Assembly: GCA_002007465.1 (NCBI GenBank) | Contig: LNAC01000018.1 | Span: forward strand, 6,343,936 to 6,407,935 | Source of the DNA: Ailurus styani | Taxonomy: Eukaryota; Chordata; Mammalia; Carnivora; Ailuridae | Direction of reading: 5' to 3' | DNA: 64,000 nt | Shown: positions 1 through 13,288 of the stretch, one piece after another | Layout: each line of letters starts with the position of its first letter | Numbering within the stretch: the stretch's first letter is position 1 | Notes under the pieces: model-generated | What the model saw: the letters and a program-made list of their open reading frames with translations, nothing else | Database searches by the model: none | Told to the model about the DNA's origin: nothing | Made by a program: the position numbers and the translations under genes

Positions 1-144
1 TGCCTGCAACTCTGTGATCCATCGGTGTGCCCTGTTAATATTAGGAGTAAGTCCTGTGATTGATGAGCTTCAGAAGCGAAAGGAAGAAGGACAGTTGCAG
101 CAGCCTTCAACAAGTGCCTCTGAAGGGGGTGGACTTATGACCAG
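1..144 (+). CDS. HERC1: HERC1 exon 1 of window (5' end cut by window)
   Basis: Frame starts at base 2. It reads from a cysteine-containing helical segment through a 'VSPVIDELQKRKEEGQLQQP' stretch into a Ser/Gly-rich linker ending M-T. The donor is ag|gtggga; the last codon is split after two bases (phase 2) and completed as Arg by exon 2. The true acceptor is upstream of the window. Confidence 0.9.
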
Positions 145-615
145 GTGGGACTGACTAGAAACTTAAAATATTACTCGACCCCCGTTGTTACTTTATGCAT
201 TGAAATACTTTATTCTCGAAGTTGTAGTGGTCTTCTGAAATTAATACAAACATGGAGGAGGAAATACAAATTGAGTAGGGTGAAATAATGTATTAATGTA
301 TCGAAGTAATTTAAAGAGTGATACTGATTCAACCTCTAACATACATTTCTGATTAAATGAGGCACAATTTTTCATACATATAAACAACAGCAGTTGACAA
401 ACATATGGATTTATTTGCATCTCTAATTTAGTGGCATGCAAGTTATTTTGATATAATTGTAAAAGGCTTTTTGCTTACACAAGACTCAGGATTTCCCATT
501 GACACAACTACTCCTCACTGTGTGTGTGTATTATCTCTGTGCTGCTAGTTCCATTCAATTTTATGTTAACTAACAATCCCAAATTGAAAAACTTTTCTTT
601 GTGCATGTGAGACAG
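145..615 (+). other. HERC1: HERC1 intron (no recognised element)
   Basis: About 470 bp of AT-rich intron. I see no repeat or gene in it. Small ORFs here are chance. Confidence 0.7.
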
Positions 616-736
616 GAGTGAAAGTCTTACTGCAGAGAGCCGGCTAGTCCACGCGAGTCCAAATTATAGATTGATCAAATCGAGGAGTGAATCTGATTTG
701 TCTCAGCCTGAATCAGATGAAGAGGGTTATGCACTG
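616..736 (+). CDS. HERC1: HERC1 exon 2 (phosphoacceptor-rich linker)
   Basis: Acceptor gagacag|gag, donor ctg|gtaggt. It encodes w48-w88, a polar, probably disordered linker rich in Ser, Glu and Asp. It contains the basophilic-kinase-like motif R-S-E-S-D-L and an acidic S-D-E-E-G patch. It ends on a complete codon. Function of the linker is inferred from composition only. Confidence 0.94.
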
Positions 737-919
737 GTAGGTATACCTAGATTCAATAAAGAGGGATTTTTGTTTTCAGGGTATAGGTGCATAAGACTTT
801 GGTGACAGTAAGTAATATATGTTTGTCTTGACATATAAGAGCTTTTTTAAAAAGAACTTTTAAGAGAAATAAGGTAACTATTTAGCATAGATATTTACCA
901 CCTATATGTTAATGACTCT

Positions 920-1390
920 CAGATTTCTATCTTTAGCTCCAACTTCTTCCTAAACTCCAGATTCATGTATCTGACTCCTTGATGGACATTCCACCTGAAC
1001 AAGTGAGGTTACCCCAATCTTAACCTTTCCAAAAATAAATTCATCTTTCTCTCAAATCTTCTTGTCTTATATTCCCTTTCTTAGTAGGTGATATTATTAA
1101 CTACCCAGGATTCATCCTTTTCCTTATTTTCTCATCTTTGCAAACTCCCACACTCCCTACACTTCAATTAGTTAAGTCTTGAAAATGTTACCCTTAATAT
1201 ATTTCTAAAATGCCCTTTCCATCCCTTTTGCCACTGCTTTGTTTCAAACTTTCCACCTCTTTTGCTTGGACTAGGCCAGAAGCCTCCATACCTCTGGTTT
1301 TGTGCCCATTTTCCGCATTTCACATGTCTGTTTATATCTCCTCTACTTAAAATCTTTCAGTACCTCCCAGTTACCTACCTAAAAAGCCTC
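920..1390 (+). mobile_element. L2 LINE fragment
   Basis: Reads like the L2 ORF2 C-terminal region: 'ctccagattcatgtatctgactcc' and 'ctggacattccacctga'-type wording, followed by 'ggattcatcc' and 'aaaatctttcagtacctccc'. Ancient and decayed. Identified by recalled consensus pattern. Confidence 0.6.
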
Positions 1391-2039
1391 AGGACCTGGA
1401 CTGCAGGTGAGGTGATTATTTACCTAAGAAGTAGGAAGTAAAGTATGCTATAGTGTGATAGGTAAATTATAGTGTGAAAATTGTCTTAAGATATTGCTTC
1501 TATTTGAGTAGCTTTGGACTTGGAGTTCACAGCTGGATTTTCAGTTTGGCTGTTCCTCTGTCTTGTATGTGAATAATACATATGTGTTACTTGACTTCTC
1601 TGGACCTTAGTGTTCCAGAGAATTGTGTGATAGGAGATTATTAGTGCCCATTGTATTTATGGCAAAGTTTGAGACTTGACTTCTGGCCTTGATTCTACTT
1701 CTGAAGAGCTGTGAGACTATGATCATGTCACATAGCAATTCAAACATAAACTGTGTTTTTGGACTCAGTAGTCTGTAAGCAGCTCCATTTTTCGCTCTGA
1801 AATTTCTCTGTTCGAATCAAGATGATGGATATGAAATTTCCATATGGATGGATATTTTTGAAAGGTATAAAGTGCTATGTGAACAAAAAGCTGTTATTTA
1901 AAAGAAACTTCTAAGTATAAAGGATTTATCCTCTAAGGAAATCTCAACAGTGTCTTTAAGCAGGTTTCATTGTATCATGATGTTTTTGTTTGTTTTCTTC
2001 CTTTATTCTTGATTAGCATTTGTATCTCTGTGCTCCCAG

Positions 2040-2710
2040 TTCCTGTTTGCAGTCTTACAGCCTCTGAGATTTCTGTTTATTTTTCTAATCCGATCAGTCT
2101 CATTACGTAGTCTCTCTCATCATAATTTTATAACACAGATCATGTCACTTCTCTTCTTAAACCTCCAATGACACCACTTTTTCTCAGCTCAGAAGCCTTA
2201 GAAGGGCTTACAAGACTGCATTTGCTGGCCTCGCTGTCACTTTGATCCCTTCTACTACTGTCCTTCTTGGTTGAGGACCCTTCTGCCACACTGGCCTCTT
2301 GACTTTATTGTGAACATACCACACAACTTCTCCTTAAGGCCTTTACCCGGCTATTTCTTCCCACTAGAATACTGTTGTCTACCTGGCTAATTCCCTCACT
2401 TCAACTTTTCATTCTGATGTTACTTTTTCAGTGAGGCCTACCTCTATTTTTAATTGCTGTTTGCTCTCCTTTCCACATATTCATTCCATGTCCACCTGGC
2501 CTTCTGGGGTTTTTTGTTGTTTTATCTTGTTCCCCCCACCCCCAACCCAGTACCTAGCATAATTTACTAATTTATTATATTTATTTATCAGTTTTTGTTA
2601 TCCTACAAAAGAATATAAGCTCCTTGAGGTCAGGAGTTTTGCTGTTTTATTTGCTGCTGTATCGCAAACACCTTCAGTGCCTGGTACATCGTAGGCAGTC
2701 ACCAAATTTT
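2040..2710 (+). mobile_element. L2 LINE 3' fragment
   Basis: 'aatataagctccttgaggtcagg' and 'tgcctggtacatcgtaggcag' near the 3' end match the L2 3'-end pattern (gaatgtaagctcc...gcctggcacatagtag). Upstream 'gatcatgtcacttctcttctt' is the RT C-terminal part. Confidence 0.68.
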
Positions 2711-2759
2711 TTTGATTTGCTTTGTTTTTTTTAATGGCTGAATTGCCATCTAATCTGTT

Positions 2760-3320
2760 TTGGTAAAATTTTGGTGCCCATTCTGTCTTTTCTACTCTTT
2801 AATTCAGGTCTTTGTTACCTTTGCCTGGACTGGTAGTTTTCAAACTGATCTCCCTACTTTTTTTCAGTTCCTCTCCTTAGACACTGTTCCCAGAATTAGA
2901 GTTCTTGAAAATACACGCAGGAACAACACCTGTGTCATGTTGCCTTCCTACTCAAAAAACTCAGTGACTGCACTGCCTACCCAGAAATCAGAGATTCTGG
3001 AAAATGTTTCCTGCCTGCCTTTGGCCAGTTCTCCCTGTGGTAATCTGCATTTTTGCCTTGGTAGTCCACCTGCCAGACCCCAAACATACCTCTTGAGCTT
3101 CTGCTCAAGCACTGTTTGTCTTTAATGTTCTCCTGGATTTTGTTGATGGGGGTCCTAGCTCTCTCTTAAGAACTGGCCTAAATGTCAACTCTTCCAGAAA
3201 GCTTTTCCAAAATGGTGTTATTCACAGTGAGTCTCCATGTTATTTCTGTGGCCGTTTGTTAGTACCTCTAATGAACCACTAACGAGTTGTCTCATGTTGG
3301 ACTTACTTATGTAATAGTAA
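2760..3320 (+). mobile_element. Second L2 LINE fragment
   Basis: Contains 'ttgcctggactggtagttttcaaactgatctccc', which resembles the L2 RT 'YCNxLLxGLP' coding region. Decayed; no open frame of significance. Confidence 0.5.
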
Positions 3321-3524
3321 TATTTCTTTCCAGTAAACCTCTTAGAAGATCTTGGTTTGGTGTGTTGCCCCGATATCTTTTATATTATGCAAAGCATACT
3401 GTAAAATATTGATAATTCATTCTCATTGAAATGAAAAGATAAAAGATGAGGATAGATGTAGTTAAAGCAATATACTTTTAGAAAACAAATAATGAAATCT
3501 GACTTAGTCACAATAGGCTTATGA

Positions 3525-3670
3525 TTTACTATTGATTTTCACCTGGGGCAAGGCACTTAAATTTTCTGAGTCCTTGCTTTATCTTTGAAATGGGGAATAA
3601 AACTATCTGTTATACTGACCTCAGTTGGGTTGTTGTGAAGAACAAATTTGGTAATATAATTTAAAACATT
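3525..3670 (-). mobile_element. MIR, reverse
   Basis: 'aaggcacttaaattttctgag', 'gaaatggggaataaaa' and 'gggttgttgtgaag' match the antisense MIR core and end. Confidence 0.65.
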
Positions 3671-3795
3671 TTGAAAATTATGTTTTCAAAACAGAATGGG
3701 AAGACAGATAGTGGAGGTGGACTGAGCCTCAGATTTAACTCCTAAGATTGTTCATTTAGTTTCTGTACAATTTTTAAAACAGTAAGCACATTTTT

Positions 3796-3970
3796 AAAAA
3801 AAGATTTTATTTATTTATTTGACAGAGAGAGAGATCACGAGTAGGCAGAGAGGCAGGCAGAGAGACGGGGGAAGCAGGGAGCCTGATGCGGGGCTTGATC
3901 CCAGGACCCTGAGATCATGACCTGAGCCGAAGCCAGAGGCTTTAACCCACTGAGCCACCCAGGCACCCCT
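3796..3970 (-). mobile_element. CAN-SINE, reverse
   Basis: Reverse-oriented: starts AAGATTTTATTTATTTATTT and ends GAGCCACCCAGGCACCCC. Flanked by a 13 bp target-site duplication taagcacattttt at 3783-3795 and 3973-3985, so the insertion boundaries are certain. Confidence 0.95.
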
Positions 3971-3998
3971 TATAAGCACATTTTTGAAAAGGTTTGCT

Positions 3999-4206
3999 TT
4001 TTTTTTTTTTTAAGATTTTATTTATTTATTTGACACAGAGAGAGATCAGATCACAAGTAGGCAGAGAGGCAGGCAGAGAGAGAGGAGGAAGCAAGTTTCC
4101 TGCTGAGCAGAGAGCCCAATGCGGGCCTCCGTCCCAGGACCCTGAGATCATGACCTGAGCCGAACGAAGGCAGAGGCTTTAACCCACTGAGCCACCCAGG
4201 CACCCA
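3999..4206 (-). mobile_element. CAN-SINE, reverse
   Basis: Target-site duplication aaaaggtttgct at 3987-3998 and 4207-4218. It follows the previous SINE within 30 bp, same strand. Long T run at the A-tail end. Confidence 0.95.
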
Positions 4207-4555
4207 AAAAGGTTTGCTCTTGATCATCTTTCCTTATGGAATGTTGAGAAAGATAGTGTTGTAAGAGGCAGGAGAGTCTAGAACCAGAGCAGATTGTTTT
4301 GCAGATAAAAGGAAACCTGGGTTAAGCCTTCAGTTTCAGAGAGCCTGGTATAGATGAAGAAGAGCAAGCAGTGGGGGCAGTTTGGGTTTTTCTAGCTAAA
4401 ATATGTTATCCTTCTGTCTGAGGTTATTTAGGATTAGCATTCATATCCTTGATATCCAGTAGTATTTCATTTATTCTGAATTGTGAACGAATGAAATGCT
4501 TTCTTAAAATAACTAAAGTTAACCAGCTTAATGCTAAGTCTATATCCTTCTTTTA

Positions 4556-4710
4556 TTTATTTTTTAAAGATTTATTTATTTTATTTTAGAAAGAAAGTGA
4601 GTGAGTATGAGCGGGTGGAGCAGAGAGAGAGGGAGAAAGAATCTCATGGCGTGAGATCATGACCTGAGCTGAATCAGATGCTTAACCGATCTGGCCACCA
4701 AGGCGCCCCA
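4556..4710 (-). mobile_element. CAN-SINE, reverse, old copy
   Basis: Diverged body (gagtgagtatgagcgg), degraded head. Imperfect flanking ctt-rich duplication. Older than its neighbours. Confidence 0.8.
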
Positions 4711-6160
4711 TCTTCTTTTACGAAGAGTATTACATGATATATATCTTCTTCTCTGGCTTAGTAAACAGAAAAACCTCAGCAAACAGTTAATTTAACCTAA
4801 GTTTAACTATTTGATTGACAGTTGTCATAACATTTTGTACTACAGTTGTATAATCTATTCCTTCCCCAGCCTTATTTCACAAAGGATTTGATTTAGTATA
4901 TAAAAATAATTTATCAAGTGTAAATTAGATTAATGAATTAGGGCTGAAAGAAGCTGAGAGGTAAAGCCCTGTGTAAGATTTGTACACCTCAGCACTCCTG
5001 TGATGTCCTGTTGAAGATGAACCACCAAATTGGAAAAGCATGACTCACATGATTCAGGGTCTAAAAGATATAAACAAACCAGTTGTTCAAGAGAAACACA
5101 GATAATTCTGGTTCTGAGGCCTGCGATAAAATTCTTCCATGAATGCTCATGACAGAGGTACTATGTGATAAAAATGTTTTATTGCATGACACAGTAATAT
5201 CTTCAGGAGTTATTGTGATATTTGGTGTTATGTCCAGCACCAGGTGGCCTGACACTATACTTATTTTTGGTGTGTGTGTGTGTGTATGTGTGTAAGACAG
5301 AATGTGTTTATCCACAGTGTAGGTACATGTGTCTATATGTAACCAGGTAACAATTTTCTATAATGGCATTTCCTAAATGAGTCTATTTTGTCATTTTTGC
5401 AACCTTTCTTCTTTGCCACCAATTTTTTTTATTGTGTGATAGAGTATGAATGAATTCCTAAGACTATAATGTCAAGTGTGTGTGTAAATAAGCCACCTGT
5501 GGTTTTTGGTTGGGTGTATGAACAGAGCAGATAGTTGTCTACACCCCTCCCCAACAGAAATATACTTCTGTTCTTCCTGAAATTCTTCACTGTTTTTATG
5601 AGCTGTCTGCAGTTTGACTAATTTGAGATTTTTATATTTAATAGGCTTTTAAAAACATTTTAAAATCTTTCAAAATATTTCTAGAAAGTTTAGGACTATG
5701 TTATTTTTCTGTTAGTGTATCTAACCAAGACTAGTGGGGCTTTTGAAAAGAATGTAAAGTGAGAATAGAGCAAGTAATAATTTTTGAAAACGGGACTTTA
5801 CTACAGGGGGCTTTAAACATCTGGAAGGTATTAATAAGGTCATAGTGTGTTTGGAAAATCAAAGACAAGGATTCCAAAGAAGGAAGGGTTACAACAAAGA
5901 AAAACTTACGCTACTTTGCAGTGTTAGAGTATAGAGTATACCTTGACTTTGTGTTTTGGTATCTCAGAATTATTTATCTGGACTTTCTTAGAGCTGTTTT
6001 CAATGGGTTTTTAGAGACTTTGTATTGTTAGTCTGATTTGACTTGTGAATAAGTAGCACATTGCTATAATTATATATTTTTTTATTCTAATATTGTATTA
6101 AATTTTAATTTTGAAACACTTTTCACAACTAAATTTTATCATTTATTTTTAATTTAATAG

Positions 6161-6212
6161 AGTGGAAGACGAAATGTTGATTTGGATTTGGCATCATCTC
6201 ATAGAAAGAGAG
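6161..6212 (+). CDS. HERC1: HERC1 exon 3 (52 bp)
   Basis: Very short exon between two long introns (5.4 and 6.8 kb). Acceptor tttaatag|agt, donor gag|gtaagt (strong). Encodes SGRRNVDLDLASSHRKR plus the first base of a Gly codon. The basic ends may continue the linker's phosphorylation region. Identified because it is the only piece that joins exons 2 and 4 in frame and matches the remembered HERC1 order. Confidence 0.93.
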
Positions 6213-9200
6213 GTAAGTATTAAGAAATTAAAAATCTGGTTAAATGAAGTAGCTATTATTATATCGATGTATTTAGATATGATTGTCATTGAAGCATTAT
6301 TGAAGGAACAAATTTAGAACATCTTATTGGAAGACTTAAAAGGAAGATCATTTTTTTTTTAATCTAGAAATGTCTAGGAGTTAATAATCTTTTCTGTTTC
6401 TCATTTGTCATGTGTTTTGACTTTGTAAAAAGTCCCATGAAACTCCAGAAGCAATACTTTACATTATGGGGGTTTACGTACATGATTTGCCATGTTATGG
6501 TTCACTGGTATATTTGTCATAGTTTAAAAGGTGTTTCAGGGAGAACTCTCCTCCATTAACCCTCCCACGTACCCATGCACACTTTCAGAAAGTTTCCACT
6601 TTTTTTTTTCCTCTTTGCCTCTTAAGATAAAGCATGTAAGGCATGAACTTAGGATTTCTAGGTAGAAATTTTTCCATGCGGAACAGTTTTAGAGTGTCAT
6701 CAAGAGTTAAGCTTGTTTGTTAGAAGCTCTATCTTAGTGAATAATATAGTTAACTCTTGGTTATATATACAGATGTATGGAAAGAACAGCAGTTTCAGAG
6801 AATCTAAATTCAAGGATAACTAAAAACTTTCCAAGTATTCTGTATTACCTGGCACTGTTATTAAACCCATTTATACTGTGGTTGTGAACATATGAGATGT
6901 TCAGAGGTGGCACTAGTGACAATTTTTTAAAAGCCTGTGGGAAAAAATTTTTCCTATGATATTAAGTCTTCTGTACTTCAAAAGGAAACCCTTCCTTTAT
7001 AGCTTCCTTGGCAGGATGTTAGGTTTCCTCTCTCACAGGAAAAAAAACCAAGAAATAAGGGAAAACTGAGGAATGAGGAGGAGAAATCCACACACAGTTT
7101 TTTCATTTTGTGCTTATAACTTAGAAGAAGAAATGTTGGTACTTCTATAGGATAAAATATGACAATATTTTGTCCTATAACTGTAATTAGAATACAGAGA
7201 ATGACTTTTCTGACATATTAGGAATAATGACTAGAACTGGTGCTTTCTTGATTGGAAAGTCTTTGGAGACTGTAACATATCTGTTGGGTTATAACATAGC
7301 TGCTGGATTTCTAAAAAAAATTATAAGATATTTGTATATGAAAAAAATTAAATGATGTTTAGTATAATGTGCAGCATGTACTTTATTATTTTCTAATTCT
7401 TTGAAAATTGGTGGTTCATGTGCCATAATGAGCCAGAGAATTCTTTTCCTTAACCACCTGACTTAGGAATTCAATTTTGGTTAGCTCAGATGAGCCCTAT
7501 TGCTAAAATTTCTGTTATGTTAATGAATGCATATCATTTGGTGCTAGAGAGAAGATGTTTCCAAACTTACCAAGTAGCATAAGGGATCTAGTCTATAGTT
7601 TAAGGGCCTCCTACTGTACTAATTATATTTATATGTGATAGTCCATTTGCTATAATTTTCTTTTCTCTCAAAACCTTATTTATGGAAATATAAATGTTTA
7701 TGGAAACATATATGTGGAAACATATATATGGAAAAATAAGTGTGAGATTTAGTCTATATTATCCATGATAGCATGTGGCAAAGTAATGTTTAGAATAAAA
7801 CAGAAAATGGTATCTTTATCTTTGAATTAAGTGTGACCTAGAATTCAAGTGTAAATTACTTAGGAGGAATTACTGTAACGCTTCAGAATTACTCCCCTAG
7901 AATTGCTACCTATTCAAAATTTTAAACTATTATCCTGTAAGTAGATCTGGAGTTTCTGTAGTTTTAGATCTAAGTAGATACAAATGAGTTAAGCTATTAA
8001 TCCAAATTTTGTTTGTGGCTAAACCACCTTCTCCAAAAAGCTCAAGATAGTACCAAAACCTATTAACCTGTTGGAATTTAACTTTATTTTGTTCAAAACA
8101 GAAAAGCATATATAGGACCTCATGGGAAAAGTTTTTATTTTTATTACCCACTTAGGAAATTATAATAGGGAGGCAAACTAGTTACATAAGTTTTCATGAT
8201 ATCACTTAATATGGTACCAATTTATCTTAGTAATCATTACATTTTAGTGTTCCCAGAGGAAAAAATCTGCTGATGACTTTGTTCCTAGGAATACGTGACT
8301 AGAAAGCAGAAGTCCAATTTTAGGAAGGGCAGCAAAAATAAGTAGTTTTCAGTCTCATGAATCCTGGAGCTTGTGGATTAAACAATGAAAAGGTACACTT
8401 AATAGTTTTATTATGGATTACCATCTTTAAAAGAAATGAACATTGAAAATACGTTTAGGAGAATATATTTTGGAAAGGAATTTTTAAAGATCATATATAT
8501 TTAGTGACTACCTTCTGACAATGGTGGTTTTTTGTTTTATTTTGCTCTTAGATAATGGTAAAATAAGCTACCCTATTTTTTCCTTATTTGTTGCTAATAT
8601 GGACCAGATGCCATAAGCTTAGTATGCCTATCTTCATTTGGGCAAGTGAACCTACCAAGTCTGAGAACTGTTTGGGGCCATTTAGGTGTTCTGATTCTGA
8701 CTTGAGCAATGAAGGACAAGCAGCTGTCCAGCTAAGTGAGAATTCTTCTACATACTTGTTTATCCCTTTCCAATATTTTGAAGAGGAATATAAACTTTTT
8801 TCCTCACATAGCTTTTGTAATTATTAGTCTCAGTGGTCTTGAGTTATTAAAAACCTAATAAAAATTAGAGGTAAGCGTCTAATTGTGTCCCATTTACTGA
8901 AATTAAGTGGATGTATCAATAACAGTTAATGGTTATATACTGATTTCAGCTGCCCTTCCTATGCTTCCAGAGACTGCTCCTTGGGAGTTCCTAGTGCCTG
9001 TAATTTTAGTATTTGGCACTGGAGATACTAGGATTCATGCTGTTGAGCCATGATTGCTTCCTCCTTCACTCCAGTGAATGTTTCATAGTTGGTCCAAGTA
9101 AGTGCATATAGGAAGGAGTAGAGCAAAGTGACCAAATAAATTTAGCTCCATCAACTTGCTCTGCTCTTTAGAGCAGAAAGCTCTAGCACAGAAGCTAAAT

Positions 9201-10431
9201 TCTAAAACCAAAAAAAGTTACAAATTACTTTAAAAAGAGATAGGTGAAACATATTTCTGCTAAGTGTCTTAGAGATAATGTGACATTTACATTCTTTAAA
9301 CACCTATAAACTGCTTATTTATGCCAGTCGTTCTAATCACTCAAAACATACTAACACATTTAATTCTTATCACAGCTTGTCAAAATTTTTGACAAAACCT
9401 GTTAAATGTGTTGGTATTTTGGTACTTTGATAAATACTGTAAAGACTTGCTGTAGTTGTGTAGAACTGAGCTCATCCTTCACTGAAAGATACCTTTTTGC
9501 AGATACTTAACTTTAGTTTTCATGAGTAAGCTGAAGCTGATGCAGTGAAAAATGGTCGGAATACCAAAACAACAATTTAAGTAGCAACATCAGGAATCTT
9601 CTTAATTAAAATATTATATGGTTTGATTTTTTTATTCCCTAGATCGTTAAATAAAGTGTTAGGGTTTTACAGCTATAACAATACTGGAAATATTTATCAG
9701 CATGTGTGTTTCGTGGTATAACATGTATGGGTGAAATGCTGTTGTAACTATGCATTTCAAATTAGATTATATAAAGAAGAGCAAATGTAAATGTTGTCTC
9801 CTGTATCAAATTTCTCCTTTTGTCTTCTGATTCTTGTGTGGTAGTGTATTTACTCCTTTTTGGCCAGTTGAGCCCCAGAAAAAAGAAGAGCTTCAAGCAA
9901 GTACATGATGGCATGTTTAATTTTTTTCCCCTTTTAGCTTGCCTACATATTTTATGGTTTATAAAGTATGTATTGCAGCTCTGCCATGTTCATTTTGAAA
10001 ATTCCATTTAAGAACCAAAGTTGTAAGGACAAGTAAACAATCTCAAAATTTTCTTGGACTTTATATTTTCTTTTTACAGTAGATGACTCTGAATTAATAC
10101 TAAGGAGGAACTGGACTTAGTCACAATTACTCTGTAGAAGCTTTTGTTGTACTTTTCAGACACAGTATTTCCTATATTCAGATTAAACAATATTGAACAA
10201 ACCAAAGTTACCAGGTTGTTAGAATTTTTTTTTAAAGTCTAAGAGTTCTGTCATCTCTCATTTCCATAATGTAAGGTTTTGTTTTAAGGTATTTTTTATG
10301 TCACCCTAAATATTTGGTTTACAGTTATTTATTTATCCTAATGCTTTCATTCGTGTTTTTCTTGTTCTTTCTTTTAGTCATATGAAGTTTTGTTTGGGTC
10401 TTATACCTAATAAGTTGCATCTTTTTTGTTG

Positions 10432-10660
10432 GCATCAGCAAACTATGCTTAGTGAGCCAAGTTTGGTCTGCTACCTTTTTTTGTAAATAAGGTTTTGTTG
10501 GAACACAGCCACACAGTCATTTGTTTATATATTGTCTATGGCCACTTTCTTAAGACAGCAGCAAAGTTGAGTGATTATAGCACAGACCTTTATGACCCAC
10601 AAAAACCTGAAAAATATTTACTGTCCGACTCTTTATACAAAAACTTCAGCCCCTGCTTTA
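10432..10660 (+). mobile_element. Ancient repeat, probably DNA-transposon type (family A)
   Basis: 'ggttttgttggaacacagccac' and 'attgtctatggccactttc' and 'gaaaaatatttactgtccgac' match a mammal-wide repeat I cannot name with confidence. A related copy sits at 35588. Confidence 0.5.
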
Positions 10661-11689
10661 ATTTGCAGAGAGGGTTTGAATGGGTTGCCCACCCAGTCTT
10701 AGAACATTTTGGGGTATATTAAAGCAATTCACTCTTTGTATATTCTTCACAGTTGAACCTTTGTGTAGGAAGGCAGGTGACATTTCCATGGACTAGTGAC
10801 TTGTGATGTTGACTAATAACAGGAATATGTAAGATCATATCCTTCCCATAAAATTAAGGAATTAGTGTTACTAATTTAACAGATCAATTTTTTGTGTCTC
10901 TGTTTCCTCAATTAGAAATTGAGGACTACATAATCTTCAAGGTCCCTTTTACTTCTCTGGTTCTAACACTAGCTCATGGCACATTTTATTTTTATTTTGA
11001 AAAATAATTTGTAAGTATTGGAAAACAGAACTTTTTATTCTGAAGTTTTATTATTGAACAAAGAAGTTCAATGCACAGAGCCAGAAACTATCATCTGTAA
11101 GTTCAGGCTATATCCAGATTCTGAATTTGAGGTGCTTAAGGACATGGAAAATGATTATTCCTTTTTTTTTTATTAGGTTCTGCTTTATTCTTTAAATATC
11201 ATTTTTAATTTAATACATTATCCATCCTTGACATTATTCTTTGGATTTTTTTTTTTACTCTTTTCTATTTTATGTGAAAAAATACTCAGCTATACAATTG
11301 GGTAATTTTTCAGATTATTTTTTATGCTCAGTAAAACTGAAAATTCAGCATTTTTTAATCTTAAGAATTCTTGCTGAAACATGGAAGGCAGATAAACCAT
11401 GTATTTGTTGCCATTTTCAACTATTCTAGTAGAATGCTTATAAATTATTTCAGTTACTTTATAATATTAGCTGAATTTCTATATCTGATTTTAAAGTCCT
11501 GGGGTATTACTGACACCAGTGTAGTAATTCAGAAATAAGTTAGGCAATCAGTATTGTTTTAATTTGTTTCTCTGTGGGCATTAGTGTTTAACTAGTTCTC
11601 TTCCCAATTCTTTTTCATCTTGTTATGCAACAAATATAATTTTTGGAATGCACATTTTATTGGGTACTTAAGATGCATTCCTAATAGAG

Positions 11690-12080
11690 AAATTTGGTAT
11701 ATTCATTTGATAGGACATTATACAGCACTCATACAAATGAACTATGGCTACATGCAATAATGTGAATGAATATTGGCAGTATTATATTGATGGAAGAGAG
11801 TATACCCAAAAAGAGTAAATAAAATGCTATTTTTTGTAAAGTGAAAACCCACTAAAACTAAACATTTTTTGTCTTAGGAATGAATACATGTAAGATAAAA
11901 CAATATTTAGCATTAATAAAAGCAAAGGAATGATAAATCCAGCTTAGGGATAATGACAGCTTTAGCTAGGAGGAGATAGGGAGAGACAGGTTAGAGGAGG
12001 AACAGATAGGTAGATATAAGTTATTACCAATTTTGTAGTTCTCGTGTTCACATTTATTATAAATAAATACAGAAGCAGGC
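11690..12080 (+). mobile_element. L1 3'-end-like relic
   Basis: 'ggtatattcatttgatagg', 'ttatacagcactcatacaaatgaac' and 'gaatgaatattgg' resemble the ORF2 end of L1 ('gaatactatacagcaatgaaaatgaac'). Confidence 0.5.
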
Positions 12081-13019
12081 CATTTGTAGACCAATGATAA
12101 GAGTATATCATGAGCCAAGGATTATGATTAATTCATGTACCTGAGATCAATTAAATTAAAAAAGAACGGGACATTTATATATTTATTTAAAGCTAATATT
12201 GGTGTGTGACTTAGACAGTTGCTGAGTTCAAACATACTAACATATTTGTTGTCTAATATTGTAGTCTATTATAAGTCTAGAAAATGCCCACTGGCAAAAC
12301 TAATGGTATTCTACCTAGCAACTATTGTGACATCACTTGGTAATTTTAAATAGATATATTTTACAGTAAATCTCATATATTCTTGTCTGTGAAACTTTGC
12401 TTCCTCTATATAGGAGTTTCACAACCTGCAATAAATATGCATATGACACAGTGAAAGTGTTCCTTATATTAATGAAACCCAAAGGGTGAGGTTTGTGTCT
12501 CCTTTTTGTGTAAGTTTACTTGCCCTTCTATATTCATTTTTTGGTAATGTTTCATTGTAGATATGTAGACTTTTTGCTCAGTCTTAATTTTTGCAAAAAT
12601 AATGTTAAATCAGGCGAGGTCCTATTACTATTAGGTCTTACCAGCAGTGTCCCAAGTGTCTAGTTCTTTTTTGTTCATAAATGGTGGTCTGGTTTAATAC
12701 TGCAGAGCATTTTAAGCTAAGCATTTTGAGAGCAGCTTCTGCCTTTCTTTTTCTTGTGGCAGCGTGTTGCTAAAGCGCTTACAGAGACACTGATACATCA
12801 AACAGGGCTTTCCCTTTATTTTCTTACATTGCTCTAGTTTTTGTTTGTTGTTTTTTTTACCAAAGCATTTTGCTCAATTCACTTAATGCATGCATGTATT
12901 CAAACATGAGTGTCCATTTCTCACCAGTTGGTATGGTAGCAGCACTCAGCCTCGTCTAGTTTCAGAACGTAAGCTCTATTTGGTTGTCACTGATACATGT
13001 TTGTTCTGTTTATATGTAG

Positions 13020-13288
13020 GTCCTTTGCACAGTCAGTTGGAATCCCTCAGTGACTCTTGGGCTCGCCTGAAACATAGCAGAGACTGGTTATGCAACTCCT
13101 CTTACTCCTTTGAGTCTGATTTTGATCTGACCAAGTCTTTGGGAGTTCACACTTTGATTGAAAATGTTGTAAGCTTTGTGAGTGGAGATGTGGGGAATGC
13201 CCCAGGTTTTAAGGAACCAGAGGAAAGTATGTCTACAAGTCCCCAAGCCTCCATCATTGCAATGGAACAGCAGCAGTTAAGGGCAGAA
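13020..13288 (+). CDS. HERC1: HERC1 exon 4
   Basis: Acceptor tatatgtag|gtcc, donor gaa|gtaagt. Encodes w106-w195: a Trp-containing helical stretch (SWARLKHSRDWLCNSSY), then a hydrophobic segment, a polar linker, and the start of a helix (AMEQQQLRAE) that continues in exon 5. Open 5' extension in the same frame upstream of the acceptor is intronic read-through. Confidence 0.95.

Larger units (their letters stand above)
737..6160 (+). other. HERC1: HERC1 intron 2 (L2, MIR and CAN-SINE relics)
   Basis: Holds L2 pieces at about 920-1390, 2040-2710 and 2760-3320, a MIR-like piece at 3525-3670, and three reverse-strand CAN-SINEs (3796-3970, 3999-4206, 4556-4710). A short TG/CA run sits at about 5268-5293. 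From about 4720 to 6160 I see nothing else recognisable. Confidence 0.75.
6213..13019 (+). other. HERC1: HERC1 intron 3 (mostly unique, some old repeats)
   Basis: Longest intron in the window. I recognise only a MITE-like repeat near 10432-10660 and an L1 3'-end-like stretch near 11690-12080. The rest is AT-rich with no feature I can support. It has no young SINE, unlike most other large introns here. Confidence 0.7.

Noticed and set aside
2760..3125. 121-residue frame
   Set aside because: L2-derived intronic sequence; no start context.
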